Assembly (NCBI GenBank): GCA_003508835.1
Contig: PUFA01000003.1
Location: forward strand, 15,105,501 to 15,169,500
Origin: Eonycteris spelaea
Lineage: Eukaryota > Chordata > Mammalia > Chiroptera > Pteropodidae
DNA: 64,000 nucleotides
Direction: 5' to 3'
In this document: positions 12,355-24,337 of the stretch, in pieces
Layout of the letters: each line of letters opens with the position of its first letter
Numbering within the stretch: the first letter of the stretch is position 1
Made by a program: the position numbers and the translations under genes
The notes under the pieces: generated by a model
What the model saw: the letters and a program-made list of their open reading frames with translations, nothing else
Database searches by the model: none
Told to the model about the DNA's origin: nothing

Positions 12355-14325
12355 ACCATTACCATGCTATAATCTCTAATTCCTGTTTTAATTTTCAGGT
12401 AGGGATGAATTTTAAAACCTATTCTCTATCATTCTCTGCTTTCCTAGAAGTTCCTTACTCAGGAAATGATCATGCAGGGTCCTAGGCAACTTGAGGACAT
12501 CAGGAAGGAGAACAAGGGTTTCTGGAAATTATAAGGCAGTTTTGACCAGGACAGATAGTTCTAAAAAGCAAAAGCAAAATCAAAACAAAAGAAAGCAATC
12601 ATCTTTCTTTGGGGATCAAAATATAAGACTGACAATCAAGGTTCTAGATTAGTGGCTCCTAATTGTGTATGTGACTTACCTCTGTTTATATTTATCACAT
12701 TAGAAATTGAAACTAAGACTTTCAGTTATATTAATTCATTTTAAAATAACAATGATAAATCATTGCTTATTAACATAAATAACTTTTATTAAAAATGCAT
12801 TTTTCCAAACAAAAATTTGTGACGAGAAAGACATTGTGTTACATTTCTGCAAATCTTGTTAATGTCCGGCCAAATATAAGAAAGTTGGATTCTGATACCT
12901 ATTTTTTCATTTAACATTTTACAATATACTATTTTGATATAGTCCATCAAGACGATGTGTGTTTACAAAATTGGGAAAGAGAATAATATTTGAATGACCT
13001 TTCTGGGTAGTTGTGGAATTTTTCTTTGTTATTTATACCAAAACATGACTGAAAGTTAGTTGCATTGTAGAATCTGAAACCATATGAGTAAACATCTTGT
13101 ATCTTCTACATTTAAAACTGTTAGCCTTACATTTTGAATGGATTTTTCATTCATGTCTGATTTTTTAGTGTCATGTATTAATCATTTGGAAAATATTGGT
13201 TCACTAAGCAATGCTGATCTTCTAAATGTTAACACATTGATTATACAGTATCAAAAGAATCACATTTATTAATACTGCTTCCAAGCTTATAGATAAATCT
13301 TTATGTATAGAGAAGCTGCAACTACCATTGTGCTTCTATATGTCACAGAAATTCTTTGTCATTTCAACAAAATAATAAAGTGACATGTACTCAAGGGTAG
13401 AGATTAAATTAGTAAAAAATTAATAGTTTTTACTAATTTATGGCTCTTTTTTAGTACTGCATGGCCATGAAGAATACAATGCCTCCTAATGCAATTTAAT
13501 GCCACTTCTTTGAGTTGTGCTAAAGGTGAGAAGCTTCATAATAAAAGAGACTAGTAGCAACTTATTACTATGGAAACAGTTTTGACCTCATAGGGTCTAA
13601 GGGATCTGTGAAATGCACTTTGACTACAACTGATCTAGATTAACATTTTGAAGATAAACTAACTTAAATTTACTTGACTTTAGTAAGTAAATCACTGATG
13701 AATTTGCAAATGCAATAGTAAAAATTTCAATACTCTTCTAACAGAGAATACCCTCTTTAAGCAATACTGATGAGATGCAAAGCAATTAATCGTAAGTAGG
13801 ATTTCTTGACTCAGCATGTGGAAAGAATTTTTTTTTTTTTGAAGAAAATAACTTTTAGTTACAGAAATACCAAAAGATGGTTCTTTTGATATGTTCATGG
13901 AGAGGATGTATGGCTTTATATCTCATATTGGTATAATTGTTCATATTTTCTTAACAATCCCATGTCAATTTCATGATTTCCATGCTGAGTCTTTAAATTA
14001 TGTGCCTCTGGATGGGTCATTTCTCTCTCAAAATTTTCTAAACAGGACACAGTCCTTAGCTAATCTCTCTTCTTTGAGAATGGTCATGCATTTCATATGT
14101 CTTAAGCAGACTTGAACAATTTCTGTTCTCAGATCACTGCTGATATTTTAACATGTGTTATCTGAAAACTGTATCAGAGATACTGTCAGAATAAAAATAA
14201 AAATGAAAACATTTCCAGTCATTCTGCTTTCTGTTATGAAACCTACTGTCCCTTAGAAGCACAAAGGCTAGAGACAAGATGATTTTAATAGAAAAGGAGA
14301 ATATATCTCATCTGAAATAAAATAA
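12355..14325. other. No gene seen
   Basis: Unclassified AT-rich sequence with a T run at 13828-13840. Open frames at 13692-13898 (minus, 68 codons) and 13891-14115 (plus, 74 codons) have no recognisable domains. Confidence 0.5.
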
Positions 14326-14553
14326 ATTAGATATGAGTTTGCTTTGGAGCTTCAGCAGGTGCTGGTGTTGGTAACAATCAATGCTAAAGATGTTAAGGTA
14401 GGATTTTTGATTAAGCCGGCTTATAAAGAAATGAAAAAAGACTCAAGGCAGGTTCTTTTGGCATATGTGGATGATGATTTAGGAAGAGCCCCAGCAGACT
14501 TTAATGAGCTGTTGGTTGGCCAGCTAGTCAGCATTCTCAGTATGCCGGAATAA
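14326..14553 (+). pseudogene. Unidentified open frame, possible retropseudogene fragment
   Basis: I do not recognise the product. The frame opens after a TAA at 14323, has no ATG near its start, and reads 76 codons to a TAA at 14554. Unlike every other frame in the window of this size, its composition looks protein-like: balanced charged and hydrophobic residues, a hydrophobic run (QQVLVLVTI), a basic patch (YKEMKKDSR), an acidic YVDDD stretch and a C-terminal LLVGQLVSILSMPE. The local sequence is less AT-rich than its flanks and matches no repeat I know. A different frame continues open downstream (CEHGINEYLEDLAWHLSRLF and on to about 14663), as a frameshifted coding relic would. No poly-A tail, exon boundary or target-site duplication was found. 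It could be a fragment of a processed pseudogene, a piece of a transposon protein, or chance. Confidence 0.35.
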
Positions 14554-15335
14554 ATGTGAACACGGGATTAATGAATATCTGGAAGACTTAGCATGGCATC
14601 TCTCAAGGTTGTTTTGCTCAATGGAGCAAAAGCAAAATTATTTAGCATCTATTTTCTCACCTTAGTTGTGTGAGCTCACTGAAAAGACTGAGTTACTGCT
14701 GGGAAGAGGTAAAATATTAACATAAAGTTCTGCAACACAGATGCTTGCTACTTAGCATGCTTTTGAACTCTGCATTCTGCTTAAACACAGCAAGAGAAAA
14801 AGGATATATGTATTCATTCAAAGAACACACAAAAAGGACATATAAAGACATAATTTTGTGTGGAGATTCTACACGTTCCCTATACTTTTGCTGAGGAGAA
14901 GAACTATTATTTTCCCTCTAAAGAGAAAGTATAGTTCTTTATCTTATTTCAGTATAGGTGCCATGATAAAAATGTCTAACTTTAAACAAGATAAGTGCAC
15001 ATCATTGAATCAAAAAGTTGACTAGAAAAGAGAATTTAGTATCTTTTTACTTTGTTAGTAAGAGGAAGAGAGGGCTACCAACTAAAAGTTTGGTTAAAAT
15101 TAAAATTAGATCAACTATGTCTAGTACAGTTCCCTCTTAAATTACTTTTGCCCTATTTTGTGAATACCTGAAAGAACAGTAAGACGTAATTTTCTCATGA
15201 AAATCATCACTGTATATAAAAATTCAAAAAGTGGACTCAATAAATAATTGTAAACAACTCTAAATTACCAAAGTATAATTCCACTATTCTATTTAGACTA
15301 GTTATCTTGCTGCACCAGTTACTAAATTTAAAATG
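14554..15335. other. No gene seen
   Basis: Unclassified AT-rich sequence between the unidentified open frame and the L1. The first 110 bp may continue the same relic in another frame. Confidence 0.5.
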
Positions 15336-15345
15336 ATGTTTCCCT

Positions 15346-17632
15346 GATTCCAAAACCTAGAAAAGATAACACACACACAAAAAGAATACTACAAACTAAT
15401 ATCTCTCATGAACACAGATGCAAAAATCCTATATAAGATACTGGCAAACTGAATACAGCAACATATTAAAAAGATTATACACCACAACCAAGTGGGCTTC
15501 CTCCCAGGAGCACAGGGATGGTTCAACATACACAAATTGATTAATGTGACACACCACATAAATAAATTTAAAAAATAAGAATCATATGATCATATCAATA
15601 GATTCAGAAAAAGCCTTTGATAAGATACAGCATCCATATATGATCAAAACACTTAACAAAATTGGTATAGAAGGAAAGTCCCTTAACATAATAAAGGCCA
15701 TCTATGACAAACCCTTAGCCAACATTATACTTAATGGTGAAAAACTAAAAACCTTTCCTCTAAAATTAGGAACAAGACAAGGCTATGCACTATTGCCACT
15801 GTTATTTAATATAACATTGGAGGTCCTAGTGAGTGCAATCTGACGACAAGAAAGATACAAAGGCATCCAAATAGGAAATGAAGAAGTCAAACTGTCACTA
15901 TTTATGGATGACATGATTCTCTATATGGAAAACCCAAAACTCACAACAACATGACTAGAAACAAGCAAATACGGTAAATTTCTGGATACAAAATCAGTGT
16001 TCAAAAACTCATAGTGTTCATACACTCTAATAATGAATTGTCAGAAAAAGAAGAGGAAAAATAATTCCTTTGCAATTGCAACAAAAAGAATAAAATACCT
16101 AGTAATAAGTCTAACAAACATGTGAAGAACCTATATAAAGACATTTATAAGATCCTGTTAAAAGAAATTGAAGAAGATACAAAGAAATGGAAATATATTC
16201 CATGTTCCTGGATTGGAAGAATCAACATAGTAAAAATGACCATATTACCTAAAGCATTATACAGATTTCATGCAATCCCCATCAAAATCCTATCAGAATT
16301 ATTTAAAGTAATAGAAGAAAAATCATCAGATTTATATGGAATCACGAAAGACCCTGAATGGCCAAAGTCACCCCGAGAAAAAAGGTTGGAGGCATCACTC
16401 TGCCTGACTTCAAATTATACTACAAAATGACAGTAATCAAAATGGCATGGTATTGGCAGAAAAACAGACACACAGACCAGTGGAACAGAATTGAGAGTCC
16501 AGAAGTAAACCTATGTTTTTACAGGCAAATAATTTTTGACAAAAGAGCCAAAAACATACAGTGGAAAAAGGAAAAGCTCTTCAATAAATGGTGCTGGGAA
16601 AACTGGAAAGCCACCTGCAAAAGAATGAAACTAGACTGTTGTCTATCACCACATGCCAGAATTAGCTCAAAATGGATTAAGGACCTGAATATAAGACCTA
16701 AAACAATAGAATGCATAGAAGAAAACATTGAAACTAAACTTATGGACCAACATTAGACTTAAAGAGGATTTTATGAATTTGACCTCAAAGACAAAGGAAG
16801 TAAAAACAAAATAAATGAATGGGGCTACATCAAACTAAAAAGCTTCTGCACAGCAAGAAAACCATCAGCAAGACAAAGAGACAACCATCCCAATGGCAAA
16901 ATATATTTACAAGCAATGCCTCCAATAAGGGCCTAATATCCAAAATATACAAAGAACTCATACAACTCAATAACAAACAAACAATAACAACAAACAAAGA
17001 AACAATCCAATTAAAAAATGGGCAGAGGACCTGTACAAACACTTCTCCCCAAGAAAGCCATGCAAATGGCCAACAAATATATGAAAAGATGCTCAACATC
17101 GCTAGCTATTAGGGAAATGCAAATAAAAACCACAATGAGATACCATCTCACACCTGTTAGAATGGCTATTACCAACAGGACAAGTAATAACAAGTGTCAG
17201 AAAGGATGTGGAGAAAAAGCAACCCTCATACACTCCTAGTGGACTGCAAGTTGGTATAGCCAGTATCGAAAACAGTATGGAGGTTCCTCAAAAAATTAAC
17301 AATTATTTTACCATATGATCCAGCAATCCCTCTACAAGGTATTTACCCCAAAGACTTGAAAACAATATATCCAAAAAGATATTTGCACACCAATGTTCAC
17401 AGTGGCATTATTCATGGTGGCCAGGACGTAGAAGCAACTGAAGTGTCCTACAATAGACAACTGGCTAAAGAAGCTGTGGTACATATATACAATGGAATAT
17501 TACTCAGCCATAAGAAGAGATGAAATACTGTCATTTGCAACAACATAGATTGACCTTGAGATAATCATGCTAAGTGAAATAAACCAGACAAAAAAAGTTG
17601 AAAGCCACATGATATCACTTATATATGGGATA
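15346..17632 (+). pseudogene. L1 ORF2 remnant (reverse transcriptase and C-terminal region)
   Basis: ORF2p of L1 is an endonuclease and reverse transcriptase that copies its own RNA into a nicked chromosomal target. Here only the reverse transcriptase onward survives. Motif A ([10 protein letters not shown]) lies at about 15598-15627, motif B (GTRQGY) at 15769-15786 and motif C at 15901-15912, where it reads FMDD rather than the usual FADD. Breaks include in-frame TGA codons at 15841-15843 and 15952-15954. The readable frame then shifts: 16122-16430 is in a second frame and 16358-16756 in a third. Near 17080-17220 the C-terminal region reads [24 protein letters not shown] in pieces, and the Cys-rich NNKC..GCGEK segment is still visible. 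The element cannot make a working protein. Confidence 0.9.
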
Positions 17633-17749
17633 TAAACCTAAAAGGAATAAACAAACAGGACAGAAAACTCATGGACAATAGACTAATGGTTACCAGATGG
17701 TAGGGGCAAGGGGTAAAGGGGAAGTAGATATCATTAACCAATATCACCA

Positions 17750-17796
17750 TAATAAATAATAATAATAATAATAAATTAATAATAATAATAAATAAT
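17750..17796 (+). repeat. AAT microsatellite at the L1 tail
   Basis: It holds AAT units with two TAAATTAA/TAAATAA interruptions, starting right after the L1 terminal words 'atatcaccataataaat'. It most likely grew from the retrotransposon's A-rich tail. Confidence 0.9.
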
Positions 17797-18150
17797 GGAA
17801 TACTAATGCCAATATAAAAGGAACTACTGATACCCACAGTGATGATGGATTTCATAAATATTATTTTGAATGAAAGAAGCTATATGCAAAAGAATACAGT
17901 GTTTGCCTCCATTTACATGAAGTTCAAGAACAAGCAAAACTAATCCATATTTGTAAGTCAAAATAGTAGTTTCCTTAATAGTAGGGCAGGAGATATGGAC
18001 TGTAAAGGGAAAAAGGGAATTCTCTGGTGGATTGTAATTATTTTATATCTTGATCTGGGTTGTGAGCATGTCTAAAAAAATTATCAAGATGTATGTTTAA
18101 AAGTTTGTTTATTTTACTATATGTAGTTATACCTTCATAAAAATAATGAA
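17797..18150 (+). mobile_element. L1M LINE, 3' end
   Basis: 'ttgaatgaaagaagctatatgcaaaagaatacagtg', 'ccatttacatgaagttcaagaacaagcaaaactaatccat', 'tatatcttgatctgggttgtgagca' and 'tttattttactatatgtagttataccttcataaaaataatgaaaac' follow the 3' UTR of older L1M (MB to ME type) elements in order. It is more diverged than the L1 just upstream, so it is older. Whether the younger L1 landed in it or beside it is unclear, since no L1M sequence was recognised upstream of 15336. Confidence 0.8.
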
Positions 18151-20654
18151 AACAAACAAAAAATGATACCGATACTACCTGAAATGCTAGCCTCTCAAGG
18201 CTTACAGTAAAGACCTGGCCTTCCCAAACTTTATATCAATAACATTTCAATAAGAAGCCTTTATTTAGAATATGTTTACTTTAGGGAAAATTCATATTAG
18301 ACCTTGATTTTAAAGATTTTATAATACTGTTGAGGTATGATAGGCAAAACAAAAAGTAAAGGTCATATATACTTATTGTATTATATGATTAATGACAAAG
18401 AGATAGTAGAAACAGTCAATTTAATAAAAAAATTCTGATTATATTGAGCTTTGAAAATAATCTAATTTGAGTCATAAAATATAATACTGAAATGAAATTT
18501 AGAGAAATCTGAGCCAATTTTTTACTCAAATGAAGAAAGTAGGACAAGAGTAAAAGACTTGACCAAAGTTCTATAACTATTTATACATTATTTAAATTTA
18601 AATCTTAATTTTATTTTCTCTCCATCACTCTAAGCTGCCTACTCATATGTTGTGTAAACTTTCAAGTAAGGTTTTCATGAGCCATGAAACTAGAAAGTTT
18701 GGAATTTCAAAAGCTATATATATTTTTGTTTTAGTTTTAGTTTTAATTATTTAGCTATTAAGAGACAGTTCTAAATGCATTCTGTAAAGCTCAGCCACTG
18801 GATAAATGTTCAAACTTTTTCCATTTTGAAGAGTCTACTTTGTATAACTGATTTACTACCAACCCTGAAAAAGGTTTTGCATGAATCTGTGTGTAGTAGA
18901 ATAACTGTCTAAAAATGAGGCAGGGATTAAAAGATTGTAGGGTAACTTTTAAGGAGAAATGTTTTGGGGTCATACTTTAATGAAATTCATTGCTGTGGTT
19001 TTTTACATATACTCCTGTCAAAATTGCCACCAATAAAAAAAAATCATTGCTTGCCTTTATAATGTATTTCTCTAGTGCACTTGCAATGTGAGAAAGACAT
19101 GCTCATTAGTAGCTCATTACTTAGCTGGATAATTGCTTTCATATCAGCAACACAAATCACAGAAAAAACTTATTAAAGTAACCTATTAATTTTTTGATGA
19201 ACTTTATACAGTGTCTTCTCCAAATTAATGTAATTAGTATCATAAAAAATCCAAGATGAAAGAGAACTATCAGGTCATCTACATTTGACTACTTGGAAAT
19301 AGAGAGGCTATTCTCTGCAATGACCAGTTCATTAATTTCAAGCAAGGAAATTCTATAAATAACTGCTTCCCTTCAAAAAGCCTACCTACGACATTTAAAA
19401 TCTCTTTCCTCTTGAGAAAATTCCTTGGATTGCTCTGAGAACAGGAGCTAAAGTTTCAGAGTACCTTCTCCATGTGAATTTTTAATATCCTCTCACTAAA
19501 TCCGATATGAAGACCCCAAATCTTAAGACATGAAATCCGAACTACTTCCTTTGCATGGCTTTTGAACATTATGACTCCAAAACTAGCTTTTCAGTTTCAG
19601 GTTTAGTACTGTCTACACTCTTAATCTGAATCCTAACTTTAGATAAACCTTTCTAAATATTCTCTCTCCAAGAGGTTTCACAGTTTTCTCTGGCTTGTTT
19701 TAGTTTGTGCCATTTTCTGTTTTGGATGCCAGATTCACTCCCTTCAACTTCACAGATGTGCAGGAAATTCCAGACATTTCTAGAAAGAGAAGATGCCTCA
19801 AAAGCCTCTTCAATTCTCAGATATTATTTTCTAATTCACCCCTATCGTGTCGTCTTGTCATTCAGCTACAGACCAAATAGAAGTTCTAGAAGGGCTGCAT
19901 AGCACAGACATGAAAAAACTGAAATGCTACCTTTGAATCTTGAACAGTTCCAGCATTATTTATGGTTTCCACTGAATATGAAACAATAAGACCATATAAG
20001 CAATAACAAAACATTTTTTAAAATTCTTAAACTGTTCACATTGAAAGCATATTGCAGGTGACATATATATGCAAGGACATGTAAAGCAGACATTAGAAAG
20101 TTGGGGCCACAAACCAGAAAACAAAGAGCTGCCTAAGGTTGAAAGATCCTACAAAATTCAGAAGACCACAAAAGATAATGTGCTAATGATCCAGGAATGT
20201 CATCCAAACTGTAGAGATCTAGCCAAAGTTCCAAAATTTATGTACAATCAAATGGTTGTGTTTAACTTCTGGATTCCGAAAACAAAATTGTAAAAGATAA
20301 ATTTAAAAATAGGTAAAATGATAAATATCCAATAGATAATACTTTCAGACTCCACCAAAGGTCATGCTTTAGTTGAACAGTGTAATTAGAATCAAATGAT
20401 TCATTTGAAACGTAGGGCAAGGTACTAGGATTTTGGATATTGATCACCAAAGAAAAGGCATACAATATCAAGAGAACATATACACAATGAGAAAAAAATA
20501 AATATTATAAAAAATTAATTACCTAAAGAATACAAGGACCCAGATTTCATTTCAAGCAAGCATAAGGTAAACATGAGGTACTTGTGTATAAGTATTGAGC
20601 ATTCTACACAAACCCATGCAGAGAAGTGAGGTAAGTGTGATAGGAGCAACTTAA
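18151..20654. other. No gene seen; possible MIR traces
   Basis: The stretch 18500-18660 resembles the reverse complement of MIR (decayed gaggaaactgag, 'gacttgaccaaagttctataac', 'ctctaagctgcctactc'). The phrase 'aactatcaggtcatctacatttgacta' near 19265 resembles MIR3. The rest is unclassified. Frames at 19705-19902 and 20069-20293 have no recognisable domains. Confidence 0.45.
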
Positions 20655-21060
20655 TATGTTTCAGTGTAATTCAAAACCTATTTCTAGCTCTCTGTTTCCC
20701 AGAACACAGTAGGATTGTATATCCTGGCCAACTTTGAAGTTAGTTGTGGCCATGTAATGTGCTTTGGCCAATAATATGTGAGTAGAAGTTTTAAGAAGTA
20801 GTGCACAAGTCTTTGCATTTCCATTTTCCTGCCTTTGAGAATCAAGCATTTCCAAATAAGGAGTTTCCCTGGGCTTGGAACCCCTCAGTGAGAACCACAT
20901 GAAGTAGACACTCTGCCAACCCAAGATGACAAGAATGTGAATAAGAAATAAAGTTCTGTGTTTTAAGTCACTGAAATTAGAGGAACATTCCAGCCTAAAG
21001 TCTTTTATCCTGAATGATATATTTAGCCTGTGGAATCTGTTAGAATGCATCCATTTCTTT
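20655..21060 (+). mobile_element. MLT1-like (MaLR) LTR fragment
   Basis: 'ttagttgtggccatgtaatgtgctttggccaataatatgtgagtagaag', then 'agacactctgccaacccaagatgac' and 'gaataagaaataaagttctgtgttttaagtcactgaaatt' follow the middle and 3' part of old MaLR LTRs, including an AATAAA-type site and the 'taagccactgagatt' block. The 129-codon minus-strand frame here is antisense to the LTR and not a gene. Confidence 0.65.
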
Positions 21061-22599
21061 ACTATACCTATTATATGCTAACATGGCAAAGTATTTGATT
21101 GTGACTGTTCTATGCTTAAGCACTTTATCTTCTCAAAGAAGAATGTATTTCTTCCTTATTTTTGTATCCCTAGGGTCTAGTAGGATACCTGAAATTTAGC
21201 AAGGTCACCAATGCATTTAGGGAAGGAGAAAAAAGAGGAAAAGAAGGAAGAATTAACACAAGCCTCTTGGGCTCTTTATGCTGAGTGCATATCTGATAGA
21301 CTGATCTATTCCAGAGAATTTGTGACTTATATTTACCCCTCCCCAAAATAAATCCATTCTAAAGAGAAGGCCCTCAAATAGCTATAATGCTGCAATCATG
21401 CAGAGACTATTTGTCAAAAATAAAGTCTGTAAACCTTTTAGTCTATTTACAAGTCTACAACAAATTATAAATTTAAGTTTCCAATGGATATCCATATGTG
21501 TTTTAAAGGATATTCTGTTTTATTTGCATGACCCACAATGATATTAGATCCTGAGGTTAGGTTTATGTTAGTCTAGTTCAGTCCACTTAAAAGCTAAGTG
21601 GCTTTATGACAAGAGTATTAAGAGAAAGTATAGAAGACTGTAATAAGCAGATCTTGTTTTGCATATACAAGCTTCCAGGAATTCAATAGCGGTTAAGAAA
21701 TACTAAGAGTAAATGGAGAGATTTTACTAGCAATTATGTTGTATATATTCAGTATTGGGTTTTGGGAGGTTCTTATTTTAACTAGTTGCCTTATCTGCAT
21801 GGCCAGCAAACTTCCATGCTTTGAATAGCAAAAATCTAGATTTCAGTAAAATATTTTCTTTTTTGTTTCTCAGACTACAGTCTGGCTCTGAAGTAAAAGA
21901 AAAAATAGAATTGAATTTCTTATCCAAACCTGGTCAAGAAGAAATCAGCTGCCCATACATAGCCTGAACACACTCCTGCTTGTCTTAGAAATGGTATTTC
22001 CAACTCACACGGCAAGAGGGAGGGGAGCTAGAGAGAAAGAAAAGGTGTTTGGGGTCACATCAGCTTTTATAAATAGGTCTGAACTCACTTAATGTGTACA
22101 ATATTCACAATTCAGTTGAGACTAAATTGATCATTTGATCACTGTGTTTCTTAAAGTTATTTCCTTTATACTTTTCATTTTTTTAAAGTGGTTTCACAGA
22201 ATGAAAGACAATAAATTAGATTTGGCAGAGTTTTGTTGGTGTATGGAAAAGAAAATCCATTTGTGACAGTTTGATCTATAATAATTAGTTTCACAATTAT
22301 TATCCAACAATGTCTTTGAATAATTAATTGGATAATGGTCATGTAGGTTTGCAATTACTTTCCATCAAAAGGTTAACATTTATTAGATGTCATAATTATG
22401 ATATGTACTAAAGGAGTTTAAAATATAACAGATAGCAAGCTTTTGAAGGCAACTGCAAAATAATGGAAGTAAAACTAGATTGAAATTCCAAAGTCTGTCT
22501 GCATTGCTTTTTTTGATGAGTGTCACTTATCTTTGAATGGATCAACAGATGGAGCTTAGTTCTGGGGAAAGATGGAGGACTTTGAAACCATTGAAATCT
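21061..22599. other. No gene seen
   Basis: Unclassified AT-rich sequence. No repeat recognised and no convincing open frame. Confidence 0.55.
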
Positions 22600-22795
22600 G
22601 GGCCTGAAATTTTAGTTGGCCAAGTAAAATTGTGTGACCCTGAGATAAGCCAGGTTGTCTGAACTTTAATTTCCTCATTTATGAAGAGTGAGAAAACCTG
22701 TTCAGAACTGTTGTGAGGATGAGATATAATATTTATAAAGTATCTAGAAGAGTGCATGCACAAAGTAAGCATTCAGTAAGTAGTTATTTATAATA
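22600..22795 (+). mobile_element. MIR SINE
   Basis: 'aattgtgtgaccctgagataagcca', 'tctgaactttaatttcctcatttatgaagagtg', 'gttgtgaggatgagatataatatttataaagtatctagaagagtgcatgcacaaagtaagcattcagtaa' follow the MIR core and 3' end closely. A 76-codon minus-strand frame overlapping it is fortuitous. Confidence 0.82.
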
Positions 22796-23721
22796 AATAA
22801 TTATTATCATGGTTAGTTATTTTCTTGCTATGTTTTTTATCAAATAATTATAATTTGAATAATTTATTTAAATATAAAACATTTCTACTAGGGTGTATAT
22901 TATTAAAGTAATATATTAGTCATGTTGACATTTCATGAGGAGTTTTTATTAAAAACAATAATCACTGTTATTAAATGAAACATCTGCTTAATATGCTTAA
23001 TCGTTAAGCTAAAATGAGATAATACATATGAAACACCTTTTAGAAATATAAAGTATGATATAAATATCAGTTGATTTTTCAACTAAAATGAATTGGCTAT
23101 GCATTACTGGGTAAATATAGTCACTATGCTGATGCCCAGAATGGGAAAAACCAGGCAAGCTGGATCCATAAGGGCACTTTATAATTCTACTTTTGTCTCT
23201 TTATACAACATATTACAACTACTACTATGAGAAACATTTTAAATGTATAAAACATTTCATACAAATCATTTTCCCTTTCCTCTGAGAAATTGAGGACAGG
23301 ATTCACACATGAAGCAATGAGACTCTTCAATGATAGACTGTACGGTGTTAATTCTTTGTATATGTAAATATTAGAAGAGAGTGAACTCTTTGGATAACTA
23401 ATCATTAAGTCTTTGTAGAGGTCTTGGTAACTACTTTTTGACACTGAAGGTTAAGCTTGATTTGGAAAGGTTGCTACAAGCAGCAATTGATCATGTTCAC
23501 TTAGCTGAAGATGTCACGTTGCACAGATAGAACACAATGAATAAGCAAAAACACTGTAGGCATATCACTAATGTAGTGAAAAGTGGATTCTGGGAAGCTA
23601 AGGTCAGTATAGCTGGCAGGTATTATGGAACATCGGGACTAGACTACAATAGAATTTGGGAGCAATGTGATAGGCAAAACAGTGAAAATAAAGGCAGTGT
23701 ATTCAGTCAACAGTTATAGTG
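22796..23721. other. No gene seen
   Basis: Very AT-rich to about 23100, then less so. Nothing recognised. The 60-codon frame at 23537-23719 abuts the LTR and has no domain. Confidence 0.5.
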
Positions 23722-23725
23722 GGCA

Positions 23726-24333
23726 TGTTAGGTAGTTAGGCAGGCATGAGTGACAGCAGCAAAGGCCCAGCTCTGTAACCATGGAAACCTCCTTAAAGAC
23801 CTTCCATAAGGACCTCCCAGAAACACCTCCCTTTTAGGGTTATAAATTACCCCAATGTTGCTGACTGAATCAGCCACAATCACATAAGCAGAAAGCACTG
23901 CCCTAATATGCCCATAACTTAGCCTTATTATACTATTATTATAATACAATGCCTATACCCAGAAGTTCAATGCACAGTAGGCAAAGTGTTATATAGCAGC
24001 CAACTGTCAGTCAAGGTGACCTCACAGGTGGATCATCTAGGACCTCTCACCACTGCCCAAATATAAACAGACCTTCCCACTTCATCTTCTCTTCGCCGAA
24101 AACCCCGTTCCTCCCTTGGAAACTACTCTGTCTTTTATGTTTTATCTTTTCACCTCCAAAATTCCACAGGCTACAGACTTCCTTAGTGTTGCCCGTCTCC
24201 TTCTAAAAATGTATTTTCAATAAATCTTACTTTTTCTAAATTTACTGACCTATAATTCTTAACTGTGTCAGTGGGGAAGAACCGAGGTGATGCACTGAGG
24301 TGATGCCAGATTCACATCACCCCAGTGGTAACA
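23726..24333 (+). mobile_element. Solo LTR of an endogenous retrovirus (ERV1-like)
   Basis: The 608-bp unit starts TGTTAGG and ends GTAACA. It is flanked by GGCA (23722-23725) and GTCA (24334-24337), which would be a 4-bp target-site duplication with one change. A TATA-like box ATATAAAC lies at 24061-24068 and an AATAAA polyadenylation signal at 24219-24224. That spacing gives a conventional U3-R-U5 layout, with a pyrimidine-rich U5 after 24230. No internal retroviral sequence is attached, so it is a solo LTR. Four-base duplications suit gammaretrovirus-type elements. I cannot name the family. Confidence 0.72.
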
Positions 24334-24337
24334 GTCA

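Larger units (their letters stand above)
15336..17796 (+). mobile_element. 5'-truncated L1 LINE
   Basis: It begins abruptly inside ORF2 at 'ccctgattccaaaacctag' and runs through reverse transcriptase and the C-terminal region into a 3' UTR from about 17632. The tail is an AAT-rich tract at 17750-17796. Compared with the L1 3' end at 37686-38222, the 3' UTR lacks an internal stretch of roughly 150 bp between 'gaagtagat' and 'atcattaaccaatatcacc', so it carries an internal deletion. ORF1, the 5' UTR and the endonuclease domain are missing. No clear target-site duplication was found. Directly downstream lies an older L1M 3' end. Confidence 0.92.

Noticed and set aside
12640..12700. 'attagtggctcctaattgtgtatgtgac' resembling a MER5 start
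   Set aside because: The downstream sequence does not continue as MER5 and no partner end is visible.
13565..13640. 'gacctcatagggtctaagggatctgtgaaatgcactttgactac' resembling the end of a MER-type hAT
   Set aside because: Only about 50 bp, with no second end and no 8-bp duplication found.
14876..14936. Inverted 'ctatactt / aagtatag' pair
   Set aside because: Arms of only about 8 bp with a long loop in AT-rich DNA; expected by chance.
20661..21050. 129-codon minus-strand open frame, one of the longest in the window
   Set aside because: It lies entirely antisense to an MLT1-like LTR fragment, and nothing in the translation is recognisable.
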